Assembly (NCBI GenBank): GCA_902563435.1
Contig: CACEXE010000009.1
Location: forward strand, 1 to 56,872
Length of the DNA stretch: 56,872 nucleotides
Direction: 5' to 3'
From: an uncultured Pelagibacteraceae bacterium
GTDB lineage: Bacteria > Pseudomonadota > Alphaproteobacteria > Pelagibacterales > Pelagibacteraceae
The translations under genes were made by a program, and so were the position numbers. The notes beneath the pieces are model-generated. The model did not search any database, had not been told where the DNA came from, and was given only the letters and a program-made list of their open reading frames with translations. Below, one piece after another: positions 55,548 to 56,872 of the stretch; position 1 is the first letter of the stretch, and each line of letters starts with the position of its first letter.

Positions 55548-56129
55548 TTATATCAGTTTTTCTATATATTTTTTTAATTTTTTATAGTTGGATGTATTTT
55601 CGAACTTTTCACCATTGATTATAAGTGTTGGTGTTGCCTCTATTTTGTAGTTTTTAGCTCCGTTGATTCGGTCTTCTAAAATAAAATCTTCAATTTTTGA
55701 GTCTGCTATACATTTATTAAAATCTAATTTAAAATTTGATTCTTGAATTACCTTCTTTAGATTTTTGTTGAGATCTTCAATAGTGCTTCCTCTTACCCAG
55801 CTACTTTGATTTTTATATAAATGATGAAGTATTTCTGAATTTCCATCGTTCTTACAATGAGCTATTTTTGATGCATTAAATGCAGCCATATCTAATGGAA
55901 AATTTCTAAATTCGATTAAAATTAAACCTTTATCTATAAAATCAGTTTTTAAGCTCGGGTAAACATTTTTATGGAAATCTGCACAATGACTACATGTTAA
56001 AGATTCAAAAACTATAAGTTTTACTTTTGCATCGACATTGCCTTCAGTAATCGATTTAATATTTGCTTTAGCATTATGTATTAGAAAAAATAATGAAATT
56101 ATAATTGTCTGTATTAGTATTTTTTTCAT
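55548..56129 (-). CDS. Periplasmic DsbA-family thiol-disulfide protein
   Basis: The 193-residue protein has a signal peptide (MKKILIQTIIISLFFLIHNA, cleavage near AKA) and a DsbA-type thioredoxin fold. The active site is CSHC with C46 and C49, and the cis-Pro loop is EATPTLII near residue 170. It probably makes or isomerises disulfides in the periplasm. It sits between dciA (4-base overlap) and smc (8-base gap), an order seen in other alphaproteobacteria. Confidence 0.92.
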   Translation of the reverse strand: MKKILIQTIIISLFFLIHNAKANIKSITEGNVDAKVKLIVFESLTCSHCADFHKNVYPSLKTDFIDKGLILIEFRNFPLDMAAFNASKIAHCKNDGNSEILHHLYKNQSSWVRGSTIEDLNKNLKKVIQESNFKLDFNKCIADSKIEDFILEDRINGAKNYKIEATPTLIINGEKFENTSNYKKLKKYIEKLI

Positions 56130-56605
56130 CTTGATTTAAATATTTTATTTAATTCTAACAAAGATTTTTTGATTTTATCATTCTTAATATTGGTTATCTG
56201 CTTAATATTTTTGCTTTTTGTCGCATTATTTATTTTGTTTTCTTTAATTTTTTCAAACTCTCCCTCAAAAGTTTTTAATTTAATATCATCGACTACATTA
56301 TAACCAAAAAATATATTAATTTTTTTTATTATTTCTTTCTTAGAGTATTCTAAATCTACTTCATTTCCTCTTTTTACCATTATATTTAAACAGCTCCCAT
56401 TTAATTTAGAATTTTTATATGATCTTGGGTAGGATACATTAAATAATTCTCTGCCAACAAGAAATTTCCAATTATCCAAAGTATTTGAATAAATTTGACC
56501 TTTTTTATTCAATATCCTTTTGGCTTCTTGGGGCAAAGTATCTTTAAAAGATCTTAGTCCTTGAACAGATTTAGTTCTCTGCTTAGTATTATATTTAAAA
56601 TTCAT
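56126..56605 (-). CDS. dciA: DUF721 protein, DciA family
   Basis: I start this 159-residue protein at ATG 56605 (MNFKYNTKQRTKSVQGL). A longer reading from 56698 would run through the start of mutY and adds a hydrophobic stretch unlike the family. The DUF721/DciA core includes NWKFLVGRELFNVSYP and LNIMVKRGNEVDLEYSKKEI. DciA proteins load the replicative helicase in bacteria lacking DnaC. The C-terminal 50 residues are Lys/Asn-rich and low complexity. Its ATG abuts the mutY ATG head-to-head. Confidence 0.82.
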   Translation of the reverse strand: MNFKYNTKQRTKSVQGLRSFKDTLPQEAKRILNKKGQIYSNTLDNWKFLVGRELFNVSYPRSYKNSKLNGSCLNIMVKRGNEVDLEYSKKEIIKKINIFFGYNVVDDIKLKTFEGEFEKIKENKINNATKSKNIKQITNIKNDKIKKSLLELNKIFKSR

Positions 56606-56872
56606 ATGACAAGTCAAAACATACCAAATAAAATTTTGAATTGGTACGATAATAATAAAAGAGACCTTCCTTGGCGAAAAAAAGTCTCTAGAACTCAAAA
56701 AGAATATTTTACGCTAGTCAGTGAATTTATGTTGCAGCAAACACAAGTGAAGACTGTAATACCATATTTTGAAAATTTTATTTCTAAAATCCCAGATTTA
56801 AAAAGTTTATCAAGAGTTAGAGATGCTAAATTGATGAAATGTTGGGAAGGATTAGGGTATTATTCAAGAGCC
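56606..56872 (+). CDS. mutY: A/G-specific adenine glycosylase, 3' end cut by the window edge
   Basis: The first 89 codons of mutY are present and the frame is open to the last base. It reads ILNWYDNNKRDLPWRKK, then SEFMLQQTQVKTVIPYFENF and KCWEGLGYYSRA, the start of the MutY/EndoIII fold with the catalytic Glu in the LQQTQ region. The enzyme removes adenine mispaired with 8-oxoguanine. The helix-hairpin-helix, Asp and iron-sulfur cluster lie beyond the edge. Its ATG is base-adjacent to the divergent dciA ATG (CATATG), so neither gene has an untranslated gap. Confidence 0.9.
   Translation, partial: MTSQNIPNKILNWYDNNKRDLPWRKKVSRTQKEYFTLVSEFMLQQTQVKTVIPYFENFISKIPDLKSLSRVRDAKLMKCWEGLGYYSRA

Noticed and set aside
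56606..56698. N-terminal extension of the DciA protein starting at 56698
   Set aside because: It runs antisense through the mutY start, has no match to the DUF721 family and adds an atypical hydrophobic stretch.

Overview
The window looks like a core-genome segment of a SAR11-type alphaproteobacterium ('Candidatus Pelagibacter' or a close relative). The base composition is strongly A+T-rich. Genes are packed with gaps of a few bases or short overlaps, and proteins are rich in Lys, Asn and Ile. Gene content and order are alphaproteobacterial: mutY/dciA/dsbA/smc, ispH-thrB-rnhA, groES-groEL, an F0 operon with b and b' subunits, and thrC beside the aa3 oxidase genes. A beta-carotene cleavage (retinal) pathway is present, as expected in proteorhodopsin-bearing marine bacteria. 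I saw no mobile element, CRISPR array, tRNA or rRNA.

Layout. 1-3.5 kb: a lipoprotein cut by the left edge, a small heat-shock protein behind a likely RNA thermometer, a frameshifted oligopeptidase B and a membrane J-domain protein. 3.5-7.8 kb: a GT9 glycosyltransferase, a DapA-like aldolase, a cyclopropane fatty acid synthase and a very Lys-rich coiled-coil protein. 7.8-11 kb: a RamB/ScfR-type regulator divergent from isocitrate lyase, separated by arrays of TTTGTAAA-type sites and an overlooked 53-codon ORF. 11-17 kb: djlA, a secreted protein, a YczE-like membrane protein, typA and groEL/groES. 17-23.6 kb: a tight plus-strand operon (HAD, ribF, ileS, lspA, lipoprotein, pgi). 23.6-31.3 kb: rsmD, purD, a small DUF2093 protein, then the lipid A/Kdo genes lpxL-lpxK-waaA-msbA with ubiA. 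31.3-35.9 kb: assorted enzymes (Qor, pirin, DoxX, haloacid dehalogenase, RsmE, SCO1). 36-41.9 kb: cytochrome c oxidase genes and heme farnesyltransferase. 41.9-43.8 kb: thrC and a peroxiredoxin.

43.8-56.6 kb is one long minus-strand run. It reads, in transcription order, dciA, dsbA, smc, atpI, atpB, atpE, atpF', atpF, crtI, crtB, crtY, blh, a 57-codon membrane ORF, ispH, thrB, rnhA. The retinal pathway thus sits between the membrane sector of ATP synthase and the last enzyme of the MEP isoprenoid pathway. That places light-driven proton pumping, proton-driven ATP synthesis and isoprenoid supply in one neighbourhood, although no rhodopsin gene and no crtE lie inside the window. mutY starts head-to-head with dciA and runs off the right edge.

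Two genes, oligopeptidase B and thrB, are each broken by a one-base change in an A homopolymer. All catalytic motifs are otherwise intact, so read errors or very recent mutations are both possible. The best candidates for undescribed biology are the ROSE-like thermometer before hsp20, the TTTGTAAA operator arrays with the 53-codon ORF at aceA, and the short SMC protein with no visible hinge.
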